Assembly: GCA_913042885.1 (NCBI GenBank)
Contig: CAJWLW010000062.1
Coordinates: 1-19,642 of the forward strand
Origin: an uncultured Lentisphaeria bacterium
Lineage (GTDB): Bacteria; Verrucomicrobiota; Lentisphaeria; JABSQK01; CAJWLW01
Reading direction: 5' to 3'
DNA length: 19,642 nucleotides
Part shown: piece by piece, positions 7,593-15,780 of the stretch
Position numbering within the stretch: position 1 is the first letter of the stretch
How the letters are laid out: every line of letters begins with the position of its first letter
The notes under the pieces: generated by a model
What the model was told of the DNA's origin: nothing
Database searches by the model: none
What the model saw: the letters and a program-made list of their open reading frames with translations, nothing else
Program-made: the position numbers and the translations under genes

Positions 7593-10500
7593 GTGCCATC
7601 ACGATTGTGCGACTTTATACGCGGTGATACTGTAAGGGACGAACACCCGAGCTTGGCGCCTGAAGAACTGGATACAGCGATCTTGAAAACCACGATCCCA
7701 CTGACTGGCCGCGATGTATGGGTTGCTGAACGGACACCGACGGAACTCGGTGAGCTCAGCGGCCTGGAAATCGCCAAGCACATCTTTGACGCCCGGCATT
7801 TTTCGAAGATCACTGCCTTTGAGTACCACCGGAAGCGGGGTACCCGCAACACCATGGACCCGGTACCGCCTGCCTTCGGTACACCTCGGGGGGCCACATC
7901 TGCCACTGCACAGTGGTTGCACGAAACGCTGATCGTCACTGTCGACTGCGAAGGACAGGACGCCGGCGATGACCGGGTGATCGTGGCGTTGCTGCCGGAG
8001 GGCAGGGTGTCCTGGGAGTTCGATTGCTCGAAGGCCGGCGACTTGCGGCTGGTAAAGGATCGCGACGCCGGATCGGCCGAGCCGGCGAGCGCCGTGGTGA
8101 CTGAACGGGATGACGGGTGGTCAGTCGTTTTTACGGTGCCCTGGGCCATGCTCGGCCTGCACCCGCGTCCCGGGCTCGAGCTGCCGTTCAATGTGGTTCG
8201 GAAGAAAGACTGGGCCGACGTCGAGCCGCCCGAGATGCTTCCCGGCGGCTACCTGGTGAACGGTCAGGAGCCTCTGAGCGCTGGTCTGGAAGTCTGCACG
8301 CTCAGCCGCAAGATCCGCTATCCGGACATGACCGAACCGACAACGGAAGAGGGGCTCGGCCGTCTGGTGCTGAGTCCGGCGCTGGAGATTCGGAAGGTTC
8401 AACTCCACGACTGCGGCCTGATCGCCAAGGAACTGCAGCTCGAGCTGCAGCCTGTCTGCAAGGTTCCGGAGCGGATCGACGCATTGATCACCGTAACCGA
8501 TCCGTATGGTTGCGAAGTCCGTATTGCCGAGCAAGTGTCGAGCATCGGGCAGTCGACTGTCGAGTTTCAATATCTCTTCGGTGCCGATCGCGGTTTGCTG
8601 TATCCGTACCGGATCGAGGTGATCTTATCCGATCCGGATTCCGGCACCCATCTTGCCGCCCGCGCTTTTTCGTTTCAGCCGCAGTCCGTGCGCCTTGATC
8701 CGCTGCAGCGCGGCCATGAGCAGCGCGGTTCCGGGCGGTTCCGTCTTGCCGGTCCGGAGGTGGCCGGCTCGGAATGGCGGATTGAGCTGGTGGCTGATAC
8801 CGACAAGGGTGCTGACCGCGGCCGGTTGAAGGCGGACTCGGACGAGACGTTTTTCGAAGTGAACATCGGCGAGGTGCCGCGCGGCCGGTACCGTCTGCGC
8901 CTGACAATTGCCGGGCTTAATCCGGTGTGTTGCGTGCAGTGTCCGTGCAACGTCATGGGGCGGCGGCCCTGTCCGTCCATTCTGCTGAGTCCCGCCGATG
9001 TCGAGCGCTTGCGCAAGGATGTTCGTCGGCCGGGTGGCCTGCGCCCACACTACGAACGGATGAAGCAGGATGTCGACGCGCTGGCCGCGCGCGGGACGAT
9101 CTCGGAGCGCAGCTGGGTGCCGACCGGGACGGAGTGGCACGACTTCGCGATCGACGAGATTCTGTCAGGCGACACGTTGTTGCTGCAGGGCTTCGGCGCG
9201 GACACGATACCGCAGCGGAACCCGCACCTGATGATGGCGGCGGCGCTGGTTTATCTGATCGAGGGCGATGCGAAGTACGGGGCGCTCGCCAAGCAGTTGG
9301 TGCGGGTGCTTGTCGACCACACATTGTGGGGTGACCCGCGGGTGCACGGGGCCGATCTGGATTGCAGTTGGAAGGCGGTATTCTGCGCCATTGTAATGGA
9401 CTGGCTGGATGACCTGTTCGAGCCGGACGAACGGCGGGTGCTGCGCGACCAGATCGTGCGCAACGGCATGCTTGTATACCTTTGGCCGTTCGAGTACGAG
9501 CCGCATATTTGGAAGGGACTGATCGACAACGGCGTGCCGGTGTGCAGTGGAATTGGCGCGGCACTGGCGCTGATGCTGCGCGACGAAGTACTGGATGCCG
9601 AGCAGATTCTGGTGACGGCCCGCGACGTTGTGCAACCCGCGATGCGTGCCTTTCCTCCCGAGGGCTCATGGCCGGAGTCGGTCAATTACTGGGGCGTGTT
9701 CGTGAGTGGCTTGGTCTTCTATGGGGCTGTCCTGGAATCCGGCCTGGGCACGGATGACGGGATGTTTTCGATGCCGGGCATGCGGCGTGCGGGGTATTTT
9801 CCGATGTACTTCACGCCGCGCGGCGTTCCGGCCGGGTTCAACGACGGCATGGTCGCGGCGGCGGCGCCGCTGCTGCACCTGCTGGCGAAGAAGTACGACG
9901 AGCCGTTGTTCTCATTCTATGCCGATGCCTATGCCGGCACGGTGAGCGACGAGTCTAATCCGCAGTCGGAATGGTACACGGTGATGTGGCGTTCGGCCGA
10001 GTTCGAATACGTGCTGCCGGCTGAGCAGACGGAGATCGGAGACCTGCCGGCGCCGCCGGTACTGGCGGCTGCGATGAATTTGAACACGCTGCAGGTTTAC
10101 GAGGAAATCCGCTGGGCGGCGCTTGCGGACAGCTGGCCGCATCCCGAGTTGTACGTATCGTTCAAGAGCGGCTACGCGATTCACGGCATTGGTCATGTCA
10201 GCCTGGATCTGAATGCCATACAGGTGGTGGCGGGCGGCGAGCCGCTGATCCGTCGCAGCCACAGTTACCAGCCGCCGCCGCAAGGTTACAGCACGATCCT
10301 GATCGATGGCGAGCCGCAGCAGCACGAGACCGGAACATTCATCTATTGGCGTGAGGCCGAACGGTTCCGCTGTATCGCGGCGGAAGCGGACCGATCATTT
10401 GGGTCGAAGGTCGAGAAGGTGCGGCGTCATCTGGTGATGGTCGATGGATGCTATCTGGTTGTCGTCGATGAAGTGACCGCGGAGCAGCCTGTGTCCGTGA

Positions 10501-10853
10501 CGTTCATGGCGCACACTGCCGGCGAGCTGGAGCTGAGCGAAGGCAGCAGCCGGATCAAAGGGTTGCAGACGAATTTGTCGGTTTCGTTTGTGTCGCCTGC
10601 GGTCGAACAGAGTTGCGTTGATCCGCCGATCTGCGTACGCGAGCAGCTCACGCAGCGGGTGCTGCACGCGACGACTGCACCGGCATCGCAGATCGAGCTG
10701 GTGACGGTTGTATGGCCCGAACGAGGCGAGGGCGGGCAGCCGATTTACGAGTGGACCGATACAACGCTGACCGTGAAACGTCCGGACGCGGCTTGCGATT
10801 GCCTGATATTCGAGCGTACGCCCGAGGGCCTGAAATTCACGGATTTGAATTAA
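7593..10853 (+). CDS. Large CBM9-like plus heparinase II/III-like polysaccharide lyase-type protein
   Basis: A 1086-residue multidomain protein. Residues of about 20-225 resemble a CBM9/DOMON-like sugar-binding sandwich (WLHETLIVTVDCEGQD; FTVPWAMLGL near 180; FNVVRKKDW near 200). Two beta-rich segments follow to about 455. From residue 463 (ILLSPADVERLRKDV) to about 835 an alpha-helical toroid like that of PL12/15/17/21 lyases appears, with IDNGVPVCSGIGAALALML where those families carry an N-N-(H/W)-N stretch, and EGSWPESVNYW at 690-700 with Tyr699 a candidate catalytic residue. From about 870 a heparinase II/III-type beta domain begins, including RRSHSYQPPPQGYSTILIDG. These folds cleave uronate glycans by beta-elimination; the actual substrate is unknown. 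No signal peptide is seen. The start is uncertain: GTG 7593 has no ribosome site, and TTG 7651 has AAGGGA about 12 bases upstream. The permease gene follows on the same strand. Confidence 0.85.
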   Translation: MPSRLCDFIRGDTVRDEHPSLAPEELDTAILKTTIPLTGRDVWVAERTPTELGELSGLEIAKHIFDARHFSKITAFEYHRKRGTRNTMDPVPPAFGTPRGATSATAQWLHETLIVTVDCEGQDAGDDRVIVALLPEGRVSWEFDCSKAGDLRLVKDRDAGSAEPASAVVTERDDGWSVVFTVPWAMLGLHPRPGLELPFNVVRKKDWADVEPPEMLPGGYLVNGQEPLSAGLEVCTLSRKIRYPDMTEPTTEEGLGRLVLSPALEIRKVQLHDCGLIAKELQLELQPVCKVPERIDALITVTDPYGCEVRIAEQVSSIGQSTVEFQYLFGADRGLLYPYRIEVILSDPDSGTHLAARAFSFQPQSVRLDPLQRGHEQRGSGRFRLAGPEVAGSEWRIELVADTDKGADRGRLKADSDETFFEVNIGEVPRGRYRLRLTIAGLNPVCCVQCPCNVMGRRPCPSILLSPADVERLRKDVRRPGGLRPHYERMKQDVDALAARGTISERSWVPTGTEWHDFAIDEILSGDTLLLQGFGADTIPQRNPHLMMAAALVYLIEGDAKYGALAKQLVRVLVDHTLWGDPRVHGADLDCSWKAVFCAIVMDWLDDLFEPDERRVLRDQIVRNGMLVYLWPFEYEPHIWKGLIDNGVPVCSGIGAALALMLRDEVLDAEQILVTARDVVQPAMRAFPPEGSWPESVNYWGVFVSGLVFYGAVLESGLGTDDGMFSMPGMRRAGYFPMYFTPRGVPAGFNDGMVAAAAPLLHLLAKKYDEPLFSFYADAYAGTVSDESNPQSEWYTVMWRSAEFEYVLPAEQTEIGDLPAPPVLAAAMNLNTLQVYEEIRWAALADSWPHPELYVSFKSGYAIHGIGHVSLDLNAIQVVAGGEPLIRRSHSYQPPPQGYSTILIDGEPQQHETGTFIYWREAERFRCIAAEADRSFGSKVEKVRRHLVMVDGCYLVVVDEVTAEQPVSVTFMAHTAGELELSEGSSRIKGLQTNLSVSFVSPAVEQSCVDPPICVREQLTQRVLHATTAPASQIELVTVVWPERGEGGQPIYEWTDTTLTVKRPDAACDCLIFERTPEGLKFTDLN

Positions 10854-10949
10854 CGGCATTATTTGTATGTTTTGCTGGGGCGACGGTCAGGATGACTGCC
10901 AATCCACTTTGCGCATGCTTACGACTGTTTCACAACCGGCTATAGCTTC

Positions 10950-11720
10950 ATGCCAAATGATCTCCTTCTGCTGTTCGCCCTGGTTTTTGCCGTTGGCACG
11001 TTCGTCCATGGGTTCACAGGTTTCGCTTTCGGCATTGTCAGTATCAGTTTTCTGGCGCTGACGACTGTCGACCTCGAATTGGCGACAGCGGCGATTACGC
11101 TGCAGGCGTTGGTTGTTGCGGGGTGCATACTGTTCCTGACTGCGCGGCGCGACCCGATTCACTGGCGGTTGATTGCTTTGCTGGCGGTCGGTGCGGCTAT
11201 CGGGATGCCATGCGGGTACTGGTTGCTGGAGACGTTCAAGGATCAGACGGCATTTCGCATCGTCCTCGGCGTGGTCATCGTCTGTTTCGGTCTGCACGGG
11301 CTGTTGCCGCGACGGCCGGTCAAACTGCGGCGTATCTGGGGGCTGCCGCTGGGGATTATGAGCGGCTGTATCGGTGGCGCCACGGTCTCCGGCGGTCCGC
11401 CGATCATCTACTTTTTGTACAGCCAGACGGACGACCCGCGAACGATGAAAGCGACGGTCCAAACGATTTTCATCTTAGTGACCGGCCTGCGCATTGTCGT
11501 GGCGACAGTTCAGGGTTCGGTGATGGACGCACAGCTGCTGGTAGCCACTGCGATGCTGGCGCCTCTGTCGATCGTTACGCTGCTTTGCGGCCATGCATTA
11601 TCGAAACGCGTTTCACCCGACAGCTTCCGACGCATAACGTTTGGGTTCCTGATCGCCATTGGTCTCGTCGGTGCTGTGCGAGCGACGGTTGTGCTGCTGC
11701 GGAATGGAGCCGACATGTAA
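10950..11720 (+). CDS. Sulfite exporter TauE/SafE family membrane protein
   Basis: A 256-residue integral membrane protein with about eight hydrophobic helices and almost no soluble part. It carries the two internal family signatures, VGTFVHGFTGFAFGIVSISF near the N-terminus and SGCIGGATVSGGPPIIYFLY in the second half, which mark the duplicated TauE/SafE fold. Characterised members move sulfite, sulfoacetate or other small organic anions across the inner membrane. It begins 96 bases after the lyase-like gene on the same strand, so co-transcription is plausible, though I see no strong ribosome site (CGGCTATAGCTTC precedes the ATG). It converges on the GH127-like gene. If linked to the glycan locus it could export a sulfonate or sulfite by-product, but no sulfatase or sulfonate-cleaving enzyme is visible, so the role is open. 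Confidence 0.88.
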   Translation: MPNDLLLLFALVFAVGTFVHGFTGFAFGIVSISFLALTTVDLELATAAITLQALVVAGCILFLTARRDPIHWRLIALLAVGAAIGMPCGYWLLETFKDQTAFRIVLGVVIVCFGLHGLLPRRPVKLRRIWGLPLGIMSGCIGGATVSGGPPIIYFLYSQTDDPRTMKATVQTIFILVTGLRIVVATVQGSVMDAQLLVATAMLAPLSIVTLLCGHALSKRVSPDSFRRITFGFLIAIGLVGAVRATVVLLRNGADM

Positions 11721-11813
11721 CAGCGGATTGGCACCGAGCATTGACGGGGCTACGGCAGCGTTCGGCGTTGTTTGCCCGGGGCCGGAGGGGCTGGTAGCGT
11801 CTGAGCTGTTGCT

Positions 11814-13781
11814 TCACCAGCGGATCGTGTCGGCGGGGACAAAGCGCGTCACTTTTTTTCGGGGCGCTTCGTTATTCCGGTAATGCTCGCGTTGATACAG
11901 CGGATAGATGGTGCCTGCGGGATCGATGTTGATGACGGTGTTGCCCTTGACCGTCAATTTGTAGGTGCGTTCACCGATTTCTTTGAACACCGTGAATTCG
12001 CGCATCGGGAATTCCACGGTGATCTCATCCCCCTGCGTCAGCCCCTCCACACGGATATAATTGTCGGCCCACAGCAGGTCTCGTTTTTCGCCGTTTACCT
12101 GGCAGGTCACCTGGTCGCGTTCGGTCCAGGCGGGTATGCGCACGGCAACCAGCGGTGCGTCTTTTATTTTGAGCACGACCTTGCCTTTGTACGGCAGGTG
12201 GCTGTCCACATCCAGCCATTTCGAGGCGCGGTTCAGGTGCAGGTTCACTTGCACCTCATCGCCGGTTCTGGTCACGATGCTGTCCCATGCGTAGTACATG
12301 CTGCGTCCGGCGTTGCCGGCACAGCACTGCATCAGAGATTGTGGATGGGCATCATTGGCCAGGGCCCAACCGGCCCAGGAACCGAGGGCGCGTTCTACCG
12401 CATCCTGCTCTTCTTCCCAGAGCTGCAGCGGGCCATTCAGGCTCCGGTACGGACTGTCTTCAGAGTCAGCGGCAAAGCGCTCGACCCAGTCGGGACGGGT
12501 AATCTGGTTTTCGACGAACTGGTTGCGGATGCATCGATCCACATCTTCCCAGTAATCACCGGCTCCGGCCCTGGTCAGCTTGACACCGAGGACCAGCATA
12601 TCCGCCACCTCACAGGTTTCACAGGTCGTGTGTCTGTTGTCCAGTTCGAAGCCGTCTGTATCGGCATGGCCGGGTATGTGTTCGGCATAGTATCCGACCA
12701 GCGGTTCACCGGCGGCCTTGCCGAATTCGTAACTGTTTTTTACGAAGGCTACCAGATCGGTGTCGTTGATCGTCACAGCGTAATCAAGGATACCGATCAA
12801 GCTGCCTGTGTTCGTATGAAAATGATGGGTCATCCAACGCCCGTCTTTGCCAAATGCCATGGGGTCCTGCATCGCTCGATTGACGAGTCCCGCGGCCAGC
12901 TCGAGTGCCGGCTCGTGGCCCGTCAGCCGGTAGTACAGTGACATGCCGTGGATGCCGAACATCGCGTCGAAGAGGGCCCATTGTCCTTTGGGCTGCGGTC
13001 CCTCGACCGGGCCCTTGTCGCCGATCACATAGAAGCGTCGTGCGAAGTAGCAATAGTTGTCCCGCCACACGGCCAGTTCCGACAGGCGTTTGATTTTTTT
13101 TTCGATAAGTTCCTGCCACATCGGATTCCCGGACTGCTGGAACCACATCGAGAGCGCGAGGACTTGCCGTTCCTCCTCCCAGATGCTGGTGAAGGGCTGC
13201 TGCGTCGCCGAGACGATGTCTTGTCCGGGCGGTGCGCCGCCGATGTAGTCCGGGTTCCAGGCCGCTTTGCTATAGGGCGAGTAAAAGAATCCATCCTTCG
13301 CCGTCAAGTGCGTCATCGACCCCATGAACTTGTTGTCGATGGGGGCGTTGTACATGCTGCCGGTCATGACACGCATCAACACCAGGGACTCGAGCTGTTT
13401 GGCGGTGCACTCGAGGCCGCCGCCGGTGATCAGCAGCGGCGGTTTCCGCACGAAATTGGCATTGCCCATGAACCGATAATCCTGCGCCGGGTCGATCATT
13501 CTGGTGTAAGCGTTGATCGCGTACAAGGCGTTGTCGGTCAGGTCGAGCGTATCGGGGACGTCCGCTTCATAGCGTTCGCCGTCGACATGCGGCGCCGGCA
13601 GTTCGGCTTCGGAGATACGCTCGTCGAGGTAGCCGAGTTCTCGCTCGATCCGGGCAATCGAGGCCAGCGCTTTCATCCGTTCGTCACTGGTTGTTGGCAG
13701 GTTGTCTGTGGTGAAGTCGATCATTTGTCCAATTTCCGGGGTGGCTTTTTCTGTCAGTTCGGACGGCCTGTCACGGAACAT
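11814..13781 (-). CDS. GH127/DUF1680-like glycosidase (beta-L-arabinofuranosidase superfamily)
   Basis: A 655-residue protein with the (alpha/alpha)6 barrel plus beta-sandwich design of the DUF1680 families (GH127 and relatives). The zinc/cysteine site of beta-L-arabinofuranosidase HypBA1 (Glu338, Cys340, Cys417, Cys418) is matched by Glu388-Thr-Cys390 (CETCEVADML) and Cys486-Cys487 (QCCAGNAGRSMYYAWDSI). In HypBA1 the first of the paired Cys is the nucleophile. The acid/base Glu that should lie about 16 residues before Glu388 does not align cleanly (candidates are in EHIPGHADTDGFE), so this is a divergent branch and the sugar specificity is unsure. There is no signal peptide. The ATG lies inside the end of the upstream FG-GAP gene (11-base overlap), which suggests translational coupling; ATG 13724 is a possible later start. 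Confidence 0.88.
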   Translation of the reverse strand: MFRDRPSELTEKATPEIGQMIDFTTDNLPTTSDERMKALASIARIERELGYLDERISEAELPAPHVDGERYEADVPDTLDLTDNALYAINAYTRMIDPAQDYRFMGNANFVRKPPLLITGGGLECTAKQLESLVLMRVMTGSMYNAPIDNKFMGSMTHLTAKDGFFYSPYSKAAWNPDYIGGAPPGQDIVSATQQPFTSIWEEERQVLALSMWFQQSGNPMWQELIEKKIKRLSELAVWRDNYCYFARRFYVIGDKGPVEGPQPKGQWALFDAMFGIHGMSLYYRLTGHEPALELAAGLVNRAMQDPMAFGKDGRWMTHHFHTNTGSLIGILDYAVTINDTDLVAFVKNSYEFGKAAGEPLVGYYAEHIPGHADTDGFELDNRHTTCETCEVADMLVLGVKLTRAGAGDYWEDVDRCIRNQFVENQITRPDWVERFAADSEDSPYRSLNGPLQLWEEEQDAVERALGSWAGWALANDAHPQSLMQCCAGNAGRSMYYAWDSIVTRTGDEVQVNLHLNRASKWLDVDSHLPYKGKVVLKIKDAPLVAVRIPAWTERDQVTCQVNGEKRDLLWADNYIRVEGLTQGDEITVEFPMREFTVFKEIGERTYKLTVKGNTVINIDPAGTIYPLYQREHYRNNEAPRKKVTRFVPADTIRW

Positions 13782-15186
13782 CCATGGCTACGGACAGCAT
13801 GGTATTGACCTTGGTGGTGACGGTTTGCTTGCCCTTGATATAGGGCCAGGAGATTTCGAGCTCGACGTTTTCGCTGTAACCGCCGAGGCCGAAGTGCAGC
13901 GTCATGTCGTTCATATTCCCCCTGCCGGTGCTGCTTTCGACCTGGCGGCTGAGCGTCTTGTCTCCGAGCTTGATGCGTACCTGAGCGCCGATGGCGGCAC
14001 GATTGATTCTGATGTCGCTGCCGCGCAGCTTCACTTTCAGCCAATTGCCGGCAGCACCCTTGTTGCGCCACAACTGCCCGCCACTGATCAGGTCCAGGTC
14101 GCCATCGTTGTCGAAATCGCCCCAGGCAGCCTGCGTTGTGCTGCGGATTCCCCGCAGTCCGGCCTCGCCGGTGACGTTGGTGAAGTTCCAGTCGCCGTCG
14201 TTACGATAGAGCACGGCGGCATCGTTCTCGTAAATCGTTGTCAGGAAAAGGTCCAAATCCCCGTCATTGTCGTAGTCGCCGAGTGCCGGCGAGCCGTAGG
14301 ATGCCTGATAGTGCAGACCGCATTGGCCCATGTTCTTGAACCGATGCCCGTGTTCCGGACCGTAGTTCTTGAGAAAACGCGATTGCGGCTGACCATGCTT
14401 TGCAAAGTTGCTGGCGAACAAATCGAAGAGACCGTCGTTGTCGAGATCGCCCCATGCTGAACCGATACCGTTACCGTTGCCACCGGTGACACCTTGCGCG
14501 ACTGCACCATCGCTGAACTGACCAGCCCGCTCAGAGCCTTTCTGGCCGACCCCGCCATTGATCAGCAGCGCGTTCGGCTGCAGCCGATATTGGGTTATGT
14601 AGATATCCGTGTCGCCGTCGTTGTCGAAATCGCAGGTGGTGATGCCGCGCGCTGCCTGCGAAGGGCCCTTCGTGTGCCAGACTTTGACGATTCGGCTGCC
14701 GTTGTCGAGGTTTAGGTAGAGTGAATCCGGCTGATTGTTACCGTTGAATTCGTAACCGCCCCAATAAATATCCACCAGGCCGTTGCCGTCGAAGTCCACG
14801 CAGGCGGCGCCATCGCTGACCTTGTTCATCCGATCCGACAGCCTGGTGACCGTGTACGTGCCATCGGCATTCTGGAAACTGATGATGCCGGTGCCGGCAC
14901 TGAAAAAATCGATAAATCCGTCGTTGTTAAAATCGGCCCAGGCATTGTGCCGACCGCCCGGACCGTCCTTTACAAACGTCTTGCCGCTGTCATTGCCCCA
15001 GATTGCCTCGGCGGTCTGCAGATCCGTCCAGCCGTCGTCGTTGTAGTCGATCCAGGCAGCCTGCCCTTTGTCGACACCGGTGAGACCCGTTGCATCCGTC
15101 GCCAGTTCGAATGTGACAACCTGCGCACCGACAAATCCGGATAGTGCGGCGGATAGGACGACTGCGATTACAGTCTGTAATTTCAC
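13771..15186 (-). CDS. Exported FG-GAP/VCBS seven-bladed propeller with ASPIC/UnbV domain
   Basis: A 471-residue protein. From GTG 15186 it opens with a signal peptide (KLQTVIAVVLSAALSGFVGA, cut before Gln22). Seven calcium-binding DxDxDGxxD-type loops follow at residues 47-55, 85-93, 131-139, 186-194, 247-255, 304-312 and 357-365 (for example GDYDNDGDLDL), the count expected for a complete seven-bladed beta-propeller. Residues of about 385-465 (NWLKVKLRGS, RAAIGAQVRI, LHFGLGG, WP) match the ASPIC/UnbV domain that often closes such proteins. It probably acts outside the cytosol, in binding or adhesion, and the propeller fold also occurs in polysaccharide lyases, so an enzymatic role is not excluded. 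The frame is open upstream to an ATG at 15321, but that 45-residue Arg-rich extension would bury the signal peptide. It overlaps the GH127-like gene by 11 bases. Confidence 0.9.
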   Translation of the reverse strand: MKLQTVIAVVLSAALSGFVGAQVVTFELATDATGLTGVDKGQAAWIDYNDDGWTDLQTAEAIWGNDSGKTFVKDGPGGRHNAWADFNNDGFIDFFSAGTGIISFQNADGTYTVTRLSDRMNKVSDGAACVDFDGNGLVDIYWGGYEFNGNNQPDSLYLNLDNGSRIVKVWHTKGPSQAARGITTCDFDNDGDTDIYITQYRLQPNALLINGGVGQKGSERAGQFSDGAVAQGVTGGNGNGIGSAWGDLDNDGLFDLFASNFAKHGQPQSRFLKNYGPEHGHRFKNMGQCGLHYQASYGSPALGDYDNDGDLDLFLTTIYENDAAVLYRNDGDWNFTNVTGEAGLRGIRSTTQAAWGDFDNDGDLDLISGGQLWRNKGAAGNWLKVKLRGSDIRINRAAIGAQVRIKLGDKTLSRQVESSTGRGNMNDMTLHFGLGGYSENVELEISWPYIKGKQTVTTKVNTMLSVAMDVP

Positions 15187-15543
15187 GGATTCTCGTTTTT
15201 GTGGATGTAATCGAAGGGGTGGACGCGGCGCTACTATAGACCGCTGGAGGCGATCCCGCCGCTGCTTTCTTGAATCTTTCAGGGTGTACCCTCGGTTATA
15301 CACAAATCGGGCGCAGCCCACTTGTGGAGCCGTCGCGCAGGTGTTTCCAGCTGAAGCGTCTGCTGCACTGATGCTGTCACGTATTCGAGACTCGCCTTCA
15401 TCTCAGGCATTCTGCCCTGACGCCAGAGGTACCGAAGCACCGGGGCTAATCGGACGCGATGCGGGCTGTCGTTTCATGGCTTTTTCGGTGAACCGGTATA
15501 TCGTAGGCGAACCGTGGCACAGCGATTCCCGAGCGGGCTCAGT
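15187..15543. other. Intergenic stretch with no convincing gene
   Basis: About 360 bases upstream of the minus-strand FG-GAP operon. Short frames on both strands show no family signatures. It must hold the promoter of the FG-GAP/GH127 unit, but I see no strong -35/-10 pair; TATAGT on the minus strand near 15232-15237 and TATAAC near 15297-15302 are weak candidates. GAAAGATTCAAGA on the minus strand (15268-15280) resembles the core of the leader repeat near 4.6 kb with one extra base. GGGCTGCGCCC (minus) near 15308-15318 can form a tiny hairpin. Confidence 0.4.
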
Positions 15544-15717
15544 GTGTCCCTCAAGACAGATCATAGGAACCGCTGTTTTACGCTTATAGAACTTATTGGT
15601 TGTCATCGCCATGCTTGCGTCGATGTCGCATCCTCCGTGGCCGGATCCCACACAACGGTACATAGTTCAATGCCTGCGACGACAACCAGCGCAGCCCGTC
15701 CGAGCCTCATACCGTAG
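15544..15717 (+). pseudogene. Decayed pseudopilin (prepilin-type) gene relic
   Basis: The plus strand encodes KTDHRNRCFTLIELI (bases 15553-15597), a basic leader and the start of a prepilin methylation signal. The hydrophobic helix then continues only in the next frame as VVIAMLASM (15599-15625), meaning one extra base near 15598. After that no frame gives a proper continuation: traces such as SVAG and TQRYIVQCL may be the remains of the LPA..A and K.I.C..NL motifs. The original frame stops at 15715-15717. This is best read as a truncated, multiply frameshifted relative of the gene at 1-687. It is on the same strand as the GH32-like gene, 63 bases upstream of it. Confidence 0.65.
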
Positions 15718-15770
15718 CTGCCTGGCAAAAGGGGGTTGAAGTGGATGAAGAGTTAGCTTCTCTACGCTCA

Positions 15771-15775
15771 AGAGG
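15771..15775 (+). promoter_or_regulatory. Ribosome binding site that supports a TTG start
   Basis: AGAGG lies five bases before TTG 15781, and no ATG or GTG near this point would keep the conserved N-terminal region of the propeller protein, so TTG is the likely start. Confidence 0.6.
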
Positions 15776-15780
15776 TTGGA

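Noticed and set aside
7375..7602. A 75-codon minus-strand frame (contains TTGFMPRGGFMNTHIDY) between the FAD oxidoreductase and the lyase-like gene
   Set aside because: It looks somewhat protein-like and might be a gene fragment, but it has no ribosome site, overlaps both neighbours' 5' ends, and I recognise no family.
11883..12941. A 352-codon plus-strand open frame
   Set aside because: It is a shadow of the GH127-like gene, which has the conserved ETC and CC sites.
15187..15321. A 45-residue N-terminal extension of the FG-GAP protein
   Set aside because: It is Arg-rich, precedes a perfect signal peptide starting at GTG 15186, and has no sign of coding.
15403..15663. An 86-codon minus-strand frame
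   Set aside because: It runs antisense to the pseudopilin relic and has no motif or ribosome site.
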